A stretch of 64,000 nucleotides of DNA from Gemmatimonadales bacterium. Lineage in GTDB: Bacteria; Gemmatimonadota; Gemmatimonadetes; Longimicrobiales; Gaopeijiaceae. The notes beneath the pieces were generated by a model. That model saw only the letters and a program-made list of their open reading frames with translations. It made no database searches and had not been told where the DNA came from. The stretch is from assembly GCA_007695225.1 (NCBI GenBank), contig REED01000192.1, positions 19,219-83,218 of the forward strand, given 5' to 3'. Within the stretch, counting starts at the first letter, position 1, and every line of letters starts with the position of its first letter. Positions 20,567-31,843 of the stretch are shown in pieces. The position numbers and the translations under genes were made by a program.

Positions 20567-20732
20567 CTAGTGTGGTGAGTCAGAGATTCGCCGGCATTCG
20601 TGACCCGGCGCATCCACGGTGGCTGCGTTGCTCCGGATCGCGATAGCGGTGCTATCGCTCACCGTCGCGCCTTGCCACCGCGGCGCGCTGGGCCCCTCAG
20701 TACTTCTGCGAATCTCTGACTCACCACACTAG
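20567..20732. mobile_element. 166-bp palindromic MITE-like element
   Basis: Perfect 25-bp terminal inverted repeats (20567-20591 and 20708-20732) begin and end with CTAG; the arm includes GTGTGGTGAGTCAGAGATTC. The interior is itself largely self-complementary, with gcgatagc/gctatcgc at its centre and matching flanks around ccacggtggc/gccaccgcgg, so one strand can fold into a single long hairpin. It has no coding capacity. Ends at TA within CTAG would suit mobilisation by an IS630/Tc1-type transposase; that is inference, as none is nearby. It lies between the convergent DUF3536 and otsA genes, and its right arm contains the otsA stop codon. A decayed relative occurs at 57299-57379. Confidence 0.85.
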
Positions 20733-22267
20733 CGGATCCGGATCCCGGCCTCCAGGAAGTGTTTCACCCACCGATGGACGTCGTGGGAACGGATCTGGTT
20801 CCGGGCCTGGTCCATCCTCGCGCGTCGTTCCTCGGGGGCCATGACGTGGGCCTGCCGGATGGCGGCTGCGACGCTGTCGGACTCCGAGGGGTTCACCAGG
20901 AGGGCGCTCTCCCCCAACTCTCCGGCGGTCCCCGCGAAAACGCTCAGGATGAGGACACCGGAGCCCGCGTTCGCAGCCACGTACTCCTTGGCGACCAGAT
21001 TCATCCCGTCGTTGAGGGGGGTGACGAGGGCGGCGTCCGCCGCCCGGTAGTGGGCCAGGAGCTCGGCTCGGGTCCAGCTCTCATAGCGGTACTCCACGGG
21101 AACCCAGTCCGCCGTTCCCCACCGCCGGTTGAGGGCGTCCACCCGCTCCTCGATCTCTGCCTTCGCATCCCGATAGGCCGGGACCGTATCGCGGCTCGGG
21201 ACCACCAACTGCTTGAGGACCACCGATCCCCGCAGCTCAGGCCAGCGCTCCAGGGCCAGGTCCAGCCCCTTGAGCTTCTCTGGGATTCCCTTCGTGTAGT
21301 CCAGACGATCCACCCCCAGGAGAAGGGTTCGGCCCCGCGCCTGATTCCGGATCGCCTGCTCCAGCGCCAGGACCACCGAGCCGTGGGCATCGCCAGAGTA
21401 ACCTTGGAAGTCGATGGAGATCGGGAAGATGCCGGTGAGGATCTGCCGGCCGTCCAGGACGGGATCGGGAATCCCGCTCTCCGGGGGGAAGCTTTCGGGG
21501 AAGAGCTGCCGGGCGGCGTCCAGGAAGTGCTCCCGGTCCCGGATCGTCTGGAAGCCCACCAGGTCGAAGTGGAGGAGGCCCTCCACGAGTTCGCGGTGGC
21601 CCGGGATCCGCTCCAGGAGCTCCAGGGGCGGGAAGGGGATGTGCAGGAAGTACACCATCCGGTGGTCCAGGCCCCGTTCCCGGAGCTCCTTCCCCAGGAG
21701 AATGAGGTGGTAGTCCTGGACCCAGATCAGGTCATCCCATCGCAGGCAGGCGGTCAGGGAGTCCGCGAACCGGGCGTTCACTCGGCGGTAGCTCTCCCAG
21801 AAGTGGGGAGCCGGGCGGCAGAGATGGGAGAACCCGTGGAAGAGGGGCCAGAGGACCTGGTTGGAGAAGCCCCCGTAATAGGACTCGACCTCCTCCTCCG
21901 TCAGGGCCACAGCCTGGAGGCGGCATCGGTCCCCTCCGGGGAGGCTCTCCAGGGCGCCGTCCAGCTCTGCCTGACCCGCGCCGGGAGCGCCGGTCCACCC
22001 CGTCCATACCCCGCCCCTGCGGGAGAGGATGGGCCAGAGGGCGGAGACAAGGCCCCCCGACGCGGGGGAGCTTTGCCATCTTCCGTCCGGCTTCGGGGTG
22101 AGCGTCACCGGGAGGCGGTTCGAGGCGAGGACCAGGCGACCGCCCCCCTTCCGTCGGTTGGGACCCGGATAGGGACCCAGGGGAGAGTGTCGGCGCTCCC
22201 AGGCGTCCCACCGGGTTGGGGGCGGCGGGGTGTACCGGGAACGAAAGGGAACCTGTACCTGGACCAT
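20729..22267 (-). CDS. otsA: alpha,alpha-trehalose-phosphate synthase
   Basis: GT20 enzyme joining UDP-glucose (or another NDP-glucose) and glucose 6-phosphate into trehalose 6-phosphate. Seen in order: LVLASNRLPV, PASGGLVSAL, YYGGFSNQVLWPLFHG, IWVQDYHL, FLHIPFPP, GVDRLDYTKGIPEKL, and PLNDGMNLVAKEYVAA near the nucleotide-binding site. The frame stays open to 22897, but the upstream part is proline-rich and unlike OtsA; ATG 22267 leaves 512 residues with a short N-terminal extension. The natural end of the family is reached only a few residues before the TAG, which lies in the arm of the palindromic element. Its product should be dephosphorylated by the OtsB1-like protein. Confidence 0.9.
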   Translation of the reverse strand: MVQVQVPFRSRYTPPPPTRWDAWERRHSPLGPYPGPNRRKGGGRLVLASNRLPVTLTPKPDGRWQSSPASGGLVSALWPILSRRGGVWTGWTGAPGAGQAELDGALESLPGGDRCRLQAVALTEEEVESYYGGFSNQVLWPLFHGFSHLCRPAPHFWESYRRVNARFADSLTACLRWDDLIWVQDYHLILLGKELRERGLDHRMVYFLHIPFPPLELLERIPGHRELVEGLLHFDLVGFQTIRDREHFLDAARQLFPESFPPESGIPDPVLDGRQILTGIFPISIDFQGYSGDAHGSVVLALEQAIRNQARGRTLLLGVDRLDYTKGIPEKLKGLDLALERWPELRGSVVLKQLVVPSRDTVPAYRDAKAEIEERVDALNRRWGTADWVPVEYRYESWTRAELLAHYRAADAALVTPLNDGMNLVAKEYVAANAGSGVLILSVFAGTAGELGESALLVNPSESDSVAAAIRQAHVMAPEERRARMDQARNQIRSHDVHRWVKHFLEAGIRIR

Positions 22268-22976
22268 GGGCCTGAACCTTCTTCGGGGTCTAAGGTTGGT
22301 TCCGCTGGCTGAACCCCCAGCCGTCGGACTTGAGCGGCGCCCCCCAACGCCGACCCCAGCAACCGGGTCGTAAGGCAGGGGGCGTGCCAGAAAACGTCGG
22401 GAGAGGAGCGGGGCATGCCTCCCAGACGGGGGAGGCCGGTTGGTGTAGCTTTCCGGCGACGCCTTCCCCCGGGGGAAACGGGCTTCGGATCGGCTGGGGG
22501 AGGACGGTGGGAGTTTTCGGCCCGGCCCTGCTGGGCGGGAACGGGACGGGGTGTCACCTGGAGGTCCTTGGGGGCCGGCAGGAGGGGGAGGGGAGGGACG
22601 TGGCGTGGCATGCATTTCGCTTCTCTCCCCGAGACGGTGCTCCGGGGCGGGGAGCGGGGCCATGGAAGGCCGTTTAAGAAGTACAGGGGCTGCCGGAAGG
22701 CGTCTTGCAGTTCTGATCGAAACGGGCCGCTGAAATGAAAGCAATGCGGTAGGACCGGTGAGGGGACCCAACGAAGATGCAGGGCCCTGCCGATGATCCG
22801 CCATTGGCCGAGACCCCTGCGGGTTGGGGTGGCAGGGGCCCACCTCGGTGCTTGGGATGGCCGGGGCCCACCTCGGTGCTTGGGGCGGCGCGCCCAACGG
22901 CGGGTCCTCTACTTCTACGACAGCCCCTCAGGCGCTTGCGCTGGACAGCCCGGGAAATCTGACGGAGAAGGAGACG
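22268..22976. other. 709-bp spacer between divergent otsA and glgX
   Basis: No gene is supported. The GC content falls noticeably near 22670-22760, the likeliest place for promoters of the two outward-facing genes, but I see no clear -35/-10 pair. A tandem duplication of about 26 bp sits at 22831-22884 and is listed separately. Confidence 0.5.
22831..22884. repeat. tandem duplication, period 28 bp, two copies
   Basis: Copies at 22831-22856 and 22859-22884 differ at one base and are separated by two bases; each contains the core gggcccacctcggtgcttgg. They lie about 95 bp before the glgX start. Function unknown; they may be a simple slippage product or duplicated regulatory sites. Confidence 0.75.
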
Positions 22977-25166
<2,190 letters not shown>

Positions 25167-25174
25167 GGGGGCAG

Positions 25175-27049
25175 ATGCCGACCCCGCACCCGTCCCCCGG
25201 GCCCCCGTCGGGCCGCCGCGGCGTTCCCATCGGCGCGACCCCCGACGCCGACGGCGTCCACTTCCGCCTTTGGGCCCCGGCGGCGGAACGGGTTGACCTG
25301 GTCGTGGAGGACGAACGGGGCGGGAACACCCGTCGGCCCATGGAGGAAGAAGGGGGGGGGTGGTTCGGCCTCCATGTCCCGAGTCTTTCCTCCGGGGTGC
25401 TCTACCGGTTCGCTCCGGACGGCGGCGAGCCGATTCCCGACCCCGCCTCCCGGTTCCAGCCGCAGGGGGTCCACGGCCCCAGCCAGGTGGTGGACTCCGG
25501 CCGCTACCCCTGGCGCCACAACGGGTGGCAGGGACGGCCCTGGCCGGAGGCGGTCTTCTACGAGCTCCATGTCGGGGCCTTCACCCCCGAAGGGACCTTC
25601 CGGGGTGTCATGGAGCGCTTGGACCACCTGGTGGATCTGGGGATCACTGCCCTCGAGCTCATGCCCTTGGCCGCCTTCCCGGGAATACGCGGATGGGGGT
25701 ATGACGGTGTCTTCCCCTATGCGCCCCATGTGGGGTACGGGGCCCCGGACGAACTCAGGCGCCTGGTGGACGAGGCCCATGGCCGCGGGCTCATGGTCTT
25801 CCTGGATGTGATCTACAACCACTTCGGGCCGGAGGGGAATCATCTCCACCGCTACGCTCCCGACTTCTTCACCGACCGGTTCAGCACGCCCTGGGGCGAA
25901 GCCCTCGATTTCCGTTCTCGCCCGGTGAGGGAGTTCTTCATCCAGAACGCCCTCTACTGGCTGGAGGAATACCGGTTCGACGGCCTCCGGCTGGACGCCG
26001 TCCACGCGATCCGGGACGACAGCTCCCCCCACTTCCTGGAGGAACTCGCCGACCGGGTCCACCGCCGCTTCCATGGGGAACGGGAGGTCCATCTCGTCCT
26101 GGAGAACGGGCGGAACGAGGCCCGGTACCTGGATCGCAGAAGGGAAGGGGTCGGTCCCCGCTACGTGGCGCAGTGGAACGACGACTTCCACCACGCCGCT
26201 CACGTCCTGGCCACCGGTGAAGGAGACGGCTACTACGCTTCCTTCGCCGACGATCCCCTGCGGCACCTGGGCCGAGCGTTGGCCGAGGGATTCTCCTTCC
26301 AGGGGGAGCCCTTTCCCGCCTGGGACGGGCGTCCCCGGGGGGAGCCCAGTGGACACCTCCCTCCCACCGCCTTCGTGGCCTTCCTCCAGAACCATGACCA
26401 GGTGGGGAACCGTGCCTTGGGCGAGCGCCTCACCCGTCTCGTGGAGCCCCCGGTGGAGGAGGCCCTCCTGATCCTCCTCCTCCTGGCGCCCCCACCTCCC
26501 CTCCTCTTCATGGGCGAGGAATGGGGGGCGCCGGAGCCCTTCCTCTTCTTCTGCGATTTCCATGAGGAGCTGGCGGAGAGGGTGCGGGAGGGGCGCCGCG
26601 AGGAATTCTCCTCCTTCCCCGCCTTCCAGGAGGCGGAGGCCCGGGAGCGCATCCCCGACCCCAACGCGCCGGAGACCTTCCAGCGATCGGTCTTGGCATG
26701 GGACCGTGCTGCAGAGGGAACCCACCTGCGGCGCAGGGAGCGGGTCCGGGAACTCCTGGAGGTGCGTCGACGGGAGATCGTCCCCCTCCTGGGTCGGATG
26801 GATGGAGATGGAGTGGAGATGGGGCGATCCGCCCGCTGGGCCCGACCGGGAGGTCGGGGGCTTCGTGTCACCTGGACGCTGGCAGAGGGGGTGGAGCTCA
26901 CCGTCGTGGCCAACCTGGGGCACGAGCCGGCGCCATCGCCTCCTCGCCCCCTGGGGGGGCGGAGGATCGCAGGCACCCATCCCCCTGGGGAAGACGGCGG
27001 ACGGGACGACATCCTTCCTCCCTGGTCCGTCACCTGGTTCCGGTCATGA
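25175..27049 (+). CDS. treZ: malto-oligosyltrehalose trehalohydrolase
   Basis: Releases trehalose from the maltooligosyl-trehalose made by TreY. 624 residues: CBM48-like N-terminus (GVPIGATPDADGVHFRLWAP), then a GH13_10 barrel with YELHVGAFTPEGTF, GYDGVFPYAPHVGYG, nucleophile D274 in GLRLDAVHAI, acid E310 in LVLENGRNEA, and NHDQVGNR. I use ATG 25175, eight bases after the glgX stop with GAGGGGG upstream, rather than earlier in-frame codons inside glgX. The stop overlaps the treY start as ATGA (27046-27049). The order glgX-treZ-treY suggests debranched linear glucan is passed to trehalose production. Confidence 0.92.
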   Translation: MPTPHPSPGPPSGRRGVPIGATPDADGVHFRLWAPAAERVDLVVEDERGGNTRRPMEEEGGGWFGLHVPSLSSGVLYRFAPDGGEPIPDPASRFQPQGVHGPSQVVDSGRYPWRHNGWQGRPWPEAVFYELHVGAFTPEGTFRGVMERLDHLVDLGITALELMPLAAFPGIRGWGYDGVFPYAPHVGYGAPDELRRLVDEAHGRGLMVFLDVIYNHFGPEGNHLHRYAPDFFTDRFSTPWGEALDFRSRPVREFFIQNALYWLEEYRFDGLRLDAVHAIRDDSSPHFLEELADRVHRRFHGEREVHLVLENGRNEARYLDRRREGVGPRYVAQWNDDFHHAAHVLATGEGDGYYASFADDPLRHLGRALAEGFSFQGEPFPAWDGRPRGEPSGHLPPTAFVAFLQNHDQVGNRALGERLTRLVEPPVEEALLILLLLAPPPPLLFMGEEWGAPEPFLFFCDFHEELAERVREGRREEFSSFPAFQEAEARERIPDPNAPETFQRSVLAWDRAAEGTHLRRRERVRELLEVRRREIVPLLGRMDGDGVEMGRSARWARPGGRGLRVTWTLAEGVELTVVANLGHEPAPSPPRPLGGRRIAGTHPPGEDGGRDDILPPWSVTWFRS

Positions 27050-29922
27050 CCCCACCTCCCGACTCTCCTTCGCCCATGCCCCCGGGTGCCCCCACGGCCA
27101 CCTACCGCCTGCAGTTCGGCCCCTCCTTCGGGTTCGACGATGCGCGGAAGCTCGTCCCCTATCTCTCCGCCCTGGGCGTGAGCCACCTCTACGCTTCCCC
27201 CATCCTGGCGGCCCGACCCGGCTCGACGCATGGGTACGACATCGTGGATCATGGCCGACTGAACCCCGAGCTGGGAGACACCACCGCCTTCGACGCCCTG
27301 GTGGACGCCCTTCACCGACACGGAATGGGTCTCATCCTGGACTTCGTCCCCAACCACATGGGCGTGGGCACGGACAATCCCTGGTGGACGCACGTCCTGG
27401 AGTGGGGGGTATCGTCCCCCTTCAGCCGCTTCTTCGACATCGACTGGAAGCCCCTGGAGGCCAGCCTCCGGAACAAGCTCCTACTCCCGGTCCTCGCCGA
27501 CCACTACGGCGCCGTCCTGGAGCGGGGTGAACTCCTTCCCGACTTCGACCCGGAACGGGGCGTCTTCTCCGTCCGCCACGGCGAGTCCCGGTTCCCCCTC
27601 TCCCCCCGGGTGTACCCCGACCTCCTGAGGAGTGCGGCCCGCACCGCTCCCGAAGCGGCGTGGATCCTGGAGCCCCTGGCCGAGGAGATGGCGGCCGCCC
27701 TGAGGGAGAGGGGGAGCCGCCGGCGTGACGCCGCGGCTCGGGAGCGGGTGGAGGAGCTGAAGCTCCGTCTCGCCGAAGCGGTGGCAGATGAGGCAGTGGC
27801 CGCGGACGCCATCGCCGACATGGTGAAAGCACTCAGGGGACGGGAGGGGGAGCCGAAGAGCTTCGATCCGCTGCACCGCATCCTGGAGCGCCAGCACTAC
27901 CGCCTCGCCTTCTGGCGGGTGGCGGCCCACGAGATCAACTACCGCCGGTTCTTTGACATACCGGATCTGGCGGGTCTCCGGATGGAGGAACCCGCGCTCT
28001 TCCGGGCGAGCCACGACCTGGTGGGCCGCCTCGTGGCGGAGGGGAAGGTCCAGGGGCTGCGGCTGGATCACGTGGATGGTCTCCGGGACCCGGAAGCCTA
28101 CCTCGGCGAGCTCCGGGATCGGGTATCCCCGGGCTACCTGGTGGTGGAGAAGATCCTGGCTCCCGACGAGGAGCTTCCCCCCACCTGGCCGGTGGAGGGA
28201 ACGACGGGCTACGACTTTCTGGCCGAGGTGAACGGCCTCCTGGTGGACCCCGCGGGGGAGGCGGCCCTTACCCGGTTCCATGGACGATTCACCGGGGAGA
28301 CCCGTTCCTTCCGGGAGGTGGAAGAGAGCTGCCGCCGCAGGGTCATGGAGGAGAGTCTGACCAGCGAACTGAACGTCCTCGCCCACCAGTTCAACCGGCT
28401 GGCGAAGCAGAGCCGGGCCACCCGTGACTTCACCTTCACCGGCCTCCGCAGGGCCCTTGCAGACGTCGTGGCCCACTTCCCCGTCTACCGAACCTATCTC
28501 ACCCCCGGGGCCCGGCGCGACGGGGATCTGGGGAGGGTGGCCCACGCCGTGGATCATGCCCGACGAGGCTCCCGGCTCCCGGACACGAGCGTCTACGACT
28601 TCATCCGGGATATCCTGACCCTGGGGCCGGAGCGAGGGCTGAGGTGGTCCCACCGCAGGGCGGACGTGGTGGATACGGCGCTCCGGTTCCAGCAGTACAC
28701 GGGACCGGTGACGGCCAAGGCGGTGGAGGATACCGCCTTCTACCGCTACCTGCGCCTCGTATCCCTGAACGAGGTGGGCGGGGATCCCCAGTTCTTCGCC
28801 ATCTCGCCGGCGGCCTTTCACGAGGCGAACCAACGGAGGGGGGAGAGGCACCCGCTCTCCATGGTGACCACCGCCACCCACGATCACAAGCGCGGAGAGG
28901 ACGTTCGGGCCCGGCTCGCGGTCCTGAGCGAATCCCCCCGGGAGTGGACGGGGCGGGTGCGCCGATGGCGCCGCATGAATCGGGGGGCGACGACGGAGCT
29001 CCCCTCCGGACGCGCGCCGACACCGGCCGATGAATACCTCTTCTACCAGACCTTGGTGGGGTGCTGGCCCCCGGAGCTCGATTCCTCCCAGGCCGAGGCA
29101 TTGGCCGCCCTGGTCCGCCGATTGAAGGCCTATGCGGAGAAAGCGGCGCGGGAGGCGGGGACGCGCACGAGCTGGCTCGCCCGGAACGAAGAGTACGAGG
29201 ACGCCCTCGCGGCATTCATTGACGGCGTGCTGGATCCGGAGCGAAACCGGTCCTTCGTGGACGAGGTGGTGGCGTTCGTCCAGGAGATTGCCCCGGCGGG
29301 TGTCGTGAACAGCCTGGCCCAGGTGGTCCTGAAGGAGACGGTTCCCGGGGTGTCCGATCACTTCCAGGGAACTGAGTTCTGGGACCTCAGCCTGGTGGAT
29401 CCGGACAATCGGCGGCCGGTGGACTACGTCCCCCGGGTCGAATCCCTGGCCCGCCCTCCGGTGGGTCGAGAGGGGTGGGCGAAACTCCTGGCCGAATGGC
29501 CCTCGGGCCAGGTGAAGCAGCACCTCATCGCGCGGCTCCTGGACCTCCGGCGCCGTGACCCGGCGCTATTCCTGGAGGGGAGGTATCATGCCCTGGACTG
29601 CTCCGGATCCCAGGCCCCCAGGGTGATGGCCTTCGCCCGGGTTCAGGGCGAGCGCGCCCTGATGGTCGTGGTCCCTCGCCTGGTGGCGGGCCTGATCCCT
29701 CCTGGGGGGCATCCCCTTCCCCGGGAGTGGGGGGACACGGTGGTGGAGGTCCCCGAGGAACTCCTTTCCCCGGATGGGGCCGCTCCGCACCCCTCCCCCT
29801 GGCGGGATGTATTCACCGGGAGCACGACCCAAGGAGCCCGCCTGAAGGTGGCGGAGCTGATGGATCCTCTTCCAGTGGCGGTCCTCCTGGGGCCGCGCCC
29901 CTCCGACTCCCACGACTCCTGA
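27046..29922 (+). CDS. treY: malto-oligosyltrehalose synthase
   Basis: Converts the reducing end of a maltooligosaccharide into an alpha,alpha-1,1 trehalosyl end by intramolecular transglycosylation. 958 residues. Seen: ATYRLQFGPSFGFDDA at the N-terminus, YASPILAARPGSTHGYDI, DFVPNHMGVG, nucleophile D341 in GLRLDHVDGLRDP, E368 in LVVEKILAPDEELP, TTGYDF and TATHDHKRGEDVRAR. These are TreY (GH13_26) signatures. The start overlaps the treZ stop, so translation is coupled. It is the last gene of the glucan/trehalose locus; the next gene is a carotenoid-type enzyme after a 310-bp gap. Confidence 0.93.
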   Translation: MTPPPDSPSPMPPGAPTATYRLQFGPSFGFDDARKLVPYLSALGVSHLYASPILAARPGSTHGYDIVDHGRLNPELGDTTAFDALVDALHRHGMGLILDFVPNHMGVGTDNPWWTHVLEWGVSSPFSRFFDIDWKPLEASLRNKLLLPVLADHYGAVLERGELLPDFDPERGVFSVRHGESRFPLSPRVYPDLLRSAARTAPEAAWILEPLAEEMAAALRERGSRRRDAAARERVEELKLRLAEAVADEAVAADAIADMVKALRGREGEPKSFDPLHRILERQHYRLAFWRVAAHEINYRRFFDIPDLAGLRMEEPALFRASHDLVGRLVAEGKVQGLRLDHVDGLRDPEAYLGELRDRVSPGYLVVEKILAPDEELPPTWPVEGTTGYDFLAEVNGLLVDPAGEAALTRFHGRFTGETRSFREVEESCRRRVMEESLTSELNVLAHQFNRLAKQSRATRDFTFTGLRRALADVVAHFPVYRTYLTPGARRDGDLGRVAHAVDHARRGSRLPDTSVYDFIRDILTLGPERGLRWSHRRADVVDTALRFQQYTGPVTAKAVEDTAFYRYLRLVSLNEVGGDPQFFAISPAAFHEANQRRGERHPLSMVTTATHDHKRGEDVRARLAVLSESPREWTGRVRRWRRMNRGATTELPSGRAPTPADEYLFYQTLVGCWPPELDSSQAEALAALVRRLKAYAEKAAREAGTRTSWLARNEEYEDALAAFIDGVLDPERNRSFVDEVVAFVQEIAPAGVVNSLAQVVLKETVPGVSDHFQGTEFWDLSLVDPDNRRPVDYVPRVESLARPPVGREGWAKLLAEWPSGQVKQHLIARLLDLRRRDPALFLEGRYHALDCSGSQAPRVMAFARVQGERALMVVVPRLVAGLIPPGGHPLPREWGDTVVEVPEELLSPDGAAPHPSPWRDVFTGSTTQGARLKVAELMDPLPVAVLLGPRPSDSHDS

Positions 29923-30232
29923 AGGAGTTGACCAGGACCCGGAGGAGGAGTCGAAGGACGATGGAAGGATGCCCAGGGATTGAGAAAGGTTGATGCCGGG
30001 GGAATCGATGGCGGAGATGCGGCCCGGCGCCGCGCAAGCCCCGGAACCCCGACGACCCCGAGCGGTATCCTCCCCTCCACGACCCCCCCGCGGTGCCCCC
30101 GTTCCGGGGTACCGCAGTCTCCCTCTGCGGGCAGGATGCCGAGCCGAAGCCCGAACCCGGCGCTGCGTCTCGTCCCTTCGCCCGCTTCCCAAGCGTTCGA
30201 GCCGCCGGTGCGGTCCTTCCCAGGAGTTGCAG
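29923..30232. other. 310-bp spacer before crtI
   Basis: No gene is supported, although one frame stays open through it and joins crtI. It is C/G-rich and proline-coding in that frame, with no family similarity. A TTGACC at 29928-29933 lies close to the treY stop, but I see no matching -10. The crtI Shine-Dalgarno is at its right end. Confidence 0.5.
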
Positions 30233-31819
30233 ATGGATGTTTCCCCCTCGGGCCGCACGGCGGTCGTCATTGGAAGTGGATTCGGCGGACTCGCCCTGGC
30301 GGTGCGCCTCCAGGCCGCGGGACTCCAGGTCACCCTCCTGGAGAAACGGGAGAAGCTGGGAGGGCGGGCCTACCAGCTCAAGGACCGGGGGTACGTCTTT
30401 GACATGGGACCCTCCCTGATCACGGCCCCCCACGTCATCGACTCCGTTTTCCAGGCGGCGGGTAAGAAGCTCTCCGACTACGTGGAACTCATGCCCCTGG
30501 ATCCCTACTACCGGATCTACTTCCATGACGGCACCCACATCGATTACGTGGGGGACCCGGACCGGATGAAGGCCCAGATGGCGAAATTCAACCCCGAGGA
30601 CGCCGACCGTTTTGACGCCTTCATGGGGAAGATCCGTCCCATCTACGACAGCGTCATCGGGGACCGCCTGGGCTCCAAGTCCTTCGGCGACATGAAGACC
30701 ATGCTGGGGTTCATCCCCGACCTGGTCCGCCTGGAGGCCTACCTTCCGGTGACCATGCTGGTGAATCGGTATTTCAAGGACTTCCGCCACCGGTTTGTCT
30801 ACTCCTTCCACCCGCTCTTCGTGGGGGGGAATCCCTTCCACACCCCCTCCGTCTACCTCATGATCCCCTACCTGGAGCGACGGGGCGGCGTCTGGTTCTC
30901 CCGGGGGGGGATGTACTCGCTGGTGGAGGCGCTGGCCACCCTCTTCACCGAGCTGGGGGGTGAGATCCGGACCGGGCAGGAGGTCAACCGGATCGGGGTG
31001 GAGAACCGCCGCGTGACCCACGTGGAGGCCGGCGGAGAGCGATTCGACGCCGACCTCGTGGTCTCCAACGGGGATCCGGGGCACACCTACCGGGACCTCA
31101 TCGAGCCCCGCCACCGGAGGAAGTGGACGGATCGGAAGGTGGCGAAGCTGGACTACGCCATGTCCTGCGTCCTCCTCTACCTGGGGACCCGGAAGCAGTA
31201 TCCGGCCCTGGAGCACCACACCCTCATCCTCACGGAGCGCTACAAGGGGCTCCTGGAGGACATCTTCAAGAGGAAGATCCTCCCCGACGATTTCTCCATG
31301 TACCTTCACGTCCCCACCCGCACCGATCCCTCCATGGCGCCGGAGGGGTGTGAGAGCATGTACGTCCTCATCCCCGTGGCCAACCTGGCGTCGGGCCTGG
31401 ACTGGGAGGAACTGCGGGAACCCTTCGTCGACAAGGTCATCGACTTCCTGGAGGAATGGGGGATGGAGGGTCTCCGGGAGAACCTGGAGGTTCTCCACGT
31501 CATGGATCCCCGGGACTTCCGCGACGAACTCAACTCCCTCCACGGGAACGCCTTCGCCATCATTCCCAAGTTCACCCAGACTGCCTGGTTCCGCCCCCAC
31601 AACCGGAGCGAGGACGTGAAGGGGCTCTACCTGGTGGGTGCCGGAACCCACCCGGGAGCCGGGGTGCCGGGCGTCTTCCTCTCGGCCGAGACCACCTATG
31701 GGTGCATCGCCCAGGACCTGGGGCTCCCGGACCAGTGGGACTGGAATGAGCCGGGGAAGGTGGAATGGAGCCACGACGAGGGGAAGCACGGAGCGGCGGA
31801 AGTCACCGGGGGTGGCTGA
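30233..31819 (+). CDS. crtI: phytoene desaturase family FAD enzyme
   Basis: Probably introduces double bases of conjugation into phytoene or a related carotenoid precursor. 528 residues: FAD-binding AVVIGSGFGGLALAVRLQAAG near residue 9, EKREKLGGRAYQLKDRGYVFDMGPSLIT, and a C-terminal LYLVGAGTHPGAGVPGVFLSAETT block, the usual CrtI-type ending. The start is ATG 30233 with AGGAG about nine bases upstream. No phytoene synthase (crtB) or other carotenoid gene is in the window, so exact substrate and number of desaturations cannot be judged. It converges on the next FAD enzyme with only 24 bp between stops. Confidence 0.82.
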   Translation: MDVSPSGRTAVVIGSGFGGLALAVRLQAAGLQVTLLEKREKLGGRAYQLKDRGYVFDMGPSLITAPHVIDSVFQAAGKKLSDYVELMPLDPYYRIYFHDGTHIDYVGDPDRMKAQMAKFNPEDADRFDAFMGKIRPIYDSVIGDRLGSKSFGDMKTMLGFIPDLVRLEAYLPVTMLVNRYFKDFRHRFVYSFHPLFVGGNPFHTPSVYLMIPYLERRGGVWFSRGGMYSLVEALATLFTELGGEIRTGQEVNRIGVENRRVTHVEAGGERFDADLVVSNGDPGHTYRDLIEPRHRRKWTDRKVAKLDYAMSCVLLYLGTRKQYPALEHHTLILTERYKGLLEDIFKRKILPDDFSMYLHVPTRTDPSMAPEGCESMYVLIPVANLASGLDWEELREPFVDKVIDFLEEWGMEGLRENLEVLHVMDPRDFRDELNSLHGNAFAIIPKFTQTAWFRPHNRSEDVKGLYLVGAGTHPGAGVPGVFLSAETTYGCIAQDLGLPDQWDWNEPGKVEWSHDEGKHGAAEVTGGG

Positions 31820-31843
31820 CCCGCCGCCATCCACCCCGCCGGC

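Noticed and set aside
22268..22897. N-terminal extension of otsA of about 210 residues
   Set aside because: Proline/arginine-rich with no GT20 similarity and no Shine-Dalgarno; likely the otsA-glgX spacer read through.
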